The notes beneath the pieces were generated by a model. That model saw only the letters and a list, made by a program, of their open reading frames with translations. It was not told the origin of the DNA and did no database searches. Shown one piece after another: positions 44,585 through 45,659 of a DNA stretch of 45,659 nt; the first letter of the stretch is position 1, and every line of letters starts with the position of its first letter. A program made the position numbers and the translations under genes. Origin of the DNA: Halalkalibacter akibai JCM 9157 (GTDB lineage Bacteria > Bacillota > Bacilli > Bacillales > Bacillaceae_D); NCBI RefSeq assembly GCF_000513135.1, contig NZ_BAUV01000036.1, positions 1 through 45,659 on the forward strand. The letters run 5' to 3'.

Positions 44585-45394
44585 ATGAAAGACGAAGGTA
44601 AATTTGAAGAGGATCAACCAAAAGAAGAGGAATATGTTCCGACTCCAGAAGACTTTTTATTTGATGAAGAAGAAACAGAGGAAGACATAGAAAAGAAAAA
44701 GTCCCAAAAGTTTATGAGACGTTTTATCGGGATTGGGATTGCTGTTGTGTTAATTTTACAAGGAGCCAATATTTGGTTTTCCCTTTTTTCTAAAGATAAT
44801 CGTGAACTAGCTCGAACCTCAGAAGAGTTAAGTCAGTATGAACATATTATTAATTATAAAGAAGCAGTCGTTACAATACAGGGAAATGGAGGCAAAGGAA
44901 CAGGCTTTGCTATATCAGATGATGGATATATTTTGACGAACCACCATGTTATTGACAATCGACAACCATTAGCCGCTGTGTTTCCGGGCGGAGAAATATA
45001 TCATGTTGATGTTTTGCAATCGGATGAAGACTTGGATGTAGCACTTTTAAAAGTGGAAGGAGAAAATTTACCTCATCTACCTTTACGAATTTCTGATGCA
45101 AAAGAGCATGAGAGTATATATGTAATTGGTAATCCACTTACACAGACCCAAATAGTAAACGAAGGTGAAATCGTTAATAATGAACAGCCTTACCAAGTGA
45201 TGAAAATTACGAATCCCATTTTCCCAGGGCATTCAGGAAGTCCGGTAATCTCTCAAGCTGGTGAAGTTGTTGGAATTGTTTATGCAAGAATGATTCCCTC
45301 GATCGGGAATCAAGAAGAAGGTCATGGTTTAGCTATACCTATAGAACAAGTCTTTGAGTTTATTCCTGAATTAAAACAGATTGTTAGTGAATAA
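44585..45394 (+). CDS. Membrane-anchored trypsin-like serine protease (S1C), 269 aa
   Basis: Cytoplasmic acidic N-terminus (about 45 residues, many Glu and Asp), one transmembrane helix (about residues 46-68) and an extracytoplasmic chymotrypsin-fold protease domain. The catalytic triad is His in ILTNHHVID, Asp in DEDLDVALLKV and Ser in FPGHSGSPVI. There is no PDZ domain, so it is shorter than HtrA/DegP. AAAGGGGAGA precedes the ATG. Expression signals beyond that are not obvious. Targets unknown; surface protein quality control is the likely role. Confidence 0.9.
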   Translation: MKDEGKFEEDQPKEEEYVPTPEDFLFDEEETEEDIEKKKSQKFMRRFIGIGIAVVLILQGANIWFSLFSKDNRELARTSEELSQYEHIINYKEAVVTIQGNGGKGTGFAISDDGYILTNHHVIDNRQPLAAVFPGGEIYHVDVLQSDEDLDVALLKVEGENLPHLPLRISDAKEHESIYVIGNPLTQTQIVNEGEIVNNEQPYQVMKITNPIFPGHSGSPVISQAGEVVGIVYARMIPSIGNQEEGHGLAIPIEQVFEFIPELKQIVSE

Positions 45395-45461
45395 CAAGAG
45401 TAAAATTATCAGTTTAGAATAGCTAATTTATTCAATGAAGGTTTATTGTAGGTTGTTTTAA

Positions 45462-45659
45462 GTCTTCATAAGAACGATAAAAACCAATACTAAGCTATTT
45501 AGTTCAAGAGAAGGTCTTCATGAGGTTGATGAAGACCGGAACGAAGCTCAATAGTTCAAGAAAAGGTCTTCATAAGGTTGATGAAGACCGAAATGAAGCG
45601 CATTAGTTCAAGAAAAGGTCTTCATAAGGTTGATGAAGACCGAAATGAAGCTCAATAGT
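45462..45659. repeat. 52-bp tandem repeat array with hairpins, running off the window
   Basis: The GGTCTTCAT block starts at 45513, 45565 and 45617, exactly 52 bases apart, and a degenerate copy starts at 45461. Each full unit has GGTCTTCAT pairing with ATGAAGACC, a 9-bp stem with a short loop, then a common AGTTCAAGA spacer. No variable spacers occur, so it is not a CRISPR array. The array is cut by the window end. Confidence 0.85.

Noticed and set aside
45462-45659. CRISPR array
   Set aside because: The units are tandem with no variable spacers, and no cas genes are nearby.

Overview
The window reads as the chromosome of an endospore-forming Bacillaceae, perhaps an alkaliphilic or halophilic relative of Bacillus. 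The evidence is low G+C DNA, strong AGGAGG ribosome-binding sites, spore-coat polysaccharide genes (cotS/cotSA/ytcAB type), a sporulation membrane protein (YtaF type), an Sda-like sporulation checkpoint protein, bacillithiol genes (bshB2, yojF, ytxJ) and a preQ1-I riboswitch in front of queCDEF. All identifications come from reading protein and DNA motifs; no database search was run.

Layout. 1-3000: accessory island of small, mostly unrecognised proteins (several membrane or lipoprotein), with related hairpin and ACGGGGGC-type segments recurring between the genes. 3060-4510: an IS110-family element with a candidate bridge RNA ahead of its transposase. 4597-5893: stacked terminators and a phage/ICE-type tyrosine integrase. 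5964-9917: M29 aminopeptidase, then the riboswitch-controlled queuosine precursor operon. 9989-10827: three small genes, one a frameshifted sda-like gene. 11172-16864: sporulation polysaccharide genes (UDP-sugar dehydrogenase and epimerase on +; a CotS-type kinase-like coat protein and a repeat-bearing glycosyltransferase on -). 17209-18381: an AimR-like peptide receptor without the usual N-terminal DNA-binding domain, followed directly by a secreted pro-peptide carrying two copies of one signal motif; an 83-residue unknown with its own promoter follows. 18945-22661: YtaF-like protein, cysteine desulfurase, and a kynureninase broken by a 7-bp tandem duplication. 23594-27721: odhAB (2-oxoglutarate dehydrogenase). 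27863-41919: housekeeping genes including DedA, EamA, ykpA, recQ, degV, ytxJ, mqo, an SCP2-like protein, a transporter and yuiD. 41965-44439: a type II haloacid dehalogenase and bshB2, each with an apparent one-base deletion, plus a GNAT-like protein and yojF. 44585-45394: a membrane-anchored trypsin-like protease, followed by a 52-bp tandem repeat array that runs off the window.

Main points of interest: (1) the AimR-like receptor and duplicated-signal peptide at 17209-18381, which looks like an arbitrium-derived quorum-sensing cassette converted into an adaptor that does not itself bind DNA; (2) a compact G+C-rich structured leader in front of mqo that I do not recognise; (3) the IS110 candidate bridge RNA; (4) several indel-broken genes (sda-like, kynU, HAD, bshB2), which are either real decay or phase variation, or sequencing error, and should be verified first.
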